From Bacteroidales bacterium UBA7009 (lineage in GTDB: Bacteria > Bacteroidota > Bacteroidia > Bacteroidales > Paludibacteraceae), in NCBI GenBank assembly GCA_002449665.1, contig DJXH01000027.1, positions 1 to 64,000 on the forward strand: a stretch of 64,000 nucleotides of DNA, given 5' to 3'. A program made the position numbers and the translations under genes. The notes under the pieces were generated by a model, which was not told the DNA's origin, did no database searches, and saw only the letters and a program-made list of their open reading frames with translations. Of this stretch, positions 63,360-64,000 are shown piece after piece. How positions within the stretch are numbered: the first letter of the stretch is position 1; every line of letters starts with the position of its first letter.

Positions 63360-64000
63360 TCAGATAATATGTTTTACTATTTCGTCAAGTTGTTCTCTGT
63401 TGTCAAATTCGATGGCTATTTTGCCGAAGAGGATCTGCACTTTGGTGTTTAGTCTTTTCTCCAAGTCTTTTTCAATCAGTGCGTAAGCGGGGGGCAGTTG
63501 GCGGCGTATGCGCTTGGCGGGAGCGGCGTTTTGTTTGCTCGCCAGTTCTTCCACTTTCCTTACGCTCAGCCCTTCGCTCAGTATGCGTTTGTACAGTTCG
63601 AGTTGTTGTTCTGTGTTCTGACTGCTGAGTATGGCTCTTGCATGCCCCATATCTATTTTTCTTTCTTTTATACCTATCTGTATTTCTGCGGGTAGGCGCA
63701 GCAGACGCAGGTAGTTGGCTATGGTGGCGCGTTTCTTTCCTACTCGTTCCGACATCTTTTCCTGTGTCAGGTCATAGTCGTCCATCAGTTTTTGGTAGGC
63801 GAGTGCTATCTCTATGGCATCAAGGTCTTCACGTTGGATATTCTCTATCAGTGCCCACTCCATCACCTGTTCGTCTTTGGCGGTGCGTATGTAGGCGGGT
63901 ATGGAGGCAAGACCGGCTTTCTTGGCGGCGCGGAAACGTCTTTCGCCTGCTATGATCATATACCTGCCATCATCGTCTTTGCGTAGGGTGATAGGGGAGA
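63360..64000 (-). CDS. parB: Chromosome-partitioning protein ParB (runs off the window)
   Basis: At least 213 residues; the frame stays open to the window edge. It starts inside the nuclease-like domain: PITLRKDDDGRYMIIAGERR with the GERRFRA box, then EWALIENIQREDLDAIE. The helix-turn-helix (LTQEKMSERVGKKRATIANY) and the dimerisation domain (about 155-213) follow. ParB binds parS sites and, with CTP, spreads on DNA for chromosome segregation. The N-terminus, with the ParA-interacting peptide, is outside the window. Confidence 0.95.
   Translation of the reverse strand, partial: SPITLRKDDDGRYMIIAGERRFRAAKKAGLASIPAYIRTAKDEQVMEWALIENIQREDLDAIEIALAYQKLMDDYDLTQEKMSERVGKKRATIANYLRLLRLPAEIQIGIKERKIDMGHARAILSSQNTEQQLELYKRILSEGLSVRKVEELASKQNAAPAKRIRRQLPPAYALIEKDLEKRLNTKVQILFGKIAIEFDNREQLDEIVKHII

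Overview
The window is chromosomal DNA from a member of the Bacteroidota, most likely an uncultured Bacteroidales. Promoters follow the Bacteroidota pattern (TTTG about 20 bases upstream of TAnnTTTG), Shine-Dalgarno sequences are mostly absent, secreted proteins end in type IX secretion (T9SS) sorting domains, and several housekeeping genes belong to families typical of the phylum (DUF5606, DUF4491, DUF4271, DUF5683, DUF6089, BspA-like repeats). No insertion sequence, phage gene, CRISPR array or rRNA was seen. One tRNA-Arg(CCG) is present.

Region 1 (1-2707): a partial formiminotransferase gene and a PcrA/UvrD helicase, transcribed divergently from an overlapping promoter pair. Region 2 (2923-36553) is the accessory part and the most interesting: 33 kb of plus-strand genes for secreted or outer-membrane proteins. 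Two BspA-like repeat proteins come first, then seven tandem paralogues of 549 to 1959 residues, then an OmpA-type beta-barrel and a second beta-barrel, closed by a strong hairpin terminator. The paralogues share one plan: signal peptide, head domain, usually an Ig-like domain, 0 to about 21 repeats ending in a GCDS-type motif, a conserved RPDDY module, a second Ig-like module (YPSxVIxQRWxDVL ... LTRADDGKT), and a T9SS-type tail. Heads, repeat blocks and tails recur in different combinations, as expected from intragenic recombination. Two array promoters carry the same dyad, TGCAAATGTTTGCA, on the -33 element. This looks like a modular surface-protein or adhesin locus with its own outer-membrane partners; its function is not known from sequence.

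Region 3 (36647-47038) holds short housekeeping operons: a minus-strand DUF5606/Nif3/zinc-ribbon/small membrane protein operon, smpB, DUF4491, tRNA-Arg, a YugP-type zinc peptidase with a Fur-like regulator that lacks the usual His cluster, then LOG, DUF4271, hemD, rnpA, yidD, trmD, and a minus-strand pair of an RNase R lacking its N-terminal RNA-binding region and a small membrane-barrel candidate. Region 4 (47160-59847) runs on the plus strand: glgP, then the envelope block DUF6089-uppS-bamA-ompH-ompH, a small ORF, an MFS transporter, murF, a coiled-coil protein and hflX. Region 5 (59910-64000): a small acidic lipoprotein divergent from a PASTA-domain protein, then minus-strand MerR, LysM lytic transglycosylase, DUF5683 and a partial parB.

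A second theme is promoter architecture. At three divergent gene pairs (ftcD/pcrA, rnr/glgP, lipoprotein/PASTA) the two promoters are mirror images around TTTG-N8-CAAA, with the two -7 boxes the same distance apart; at rnr/glgP this is a perfect 21-bp inverted repeat. All identifications come from reading the sequence without database searches.
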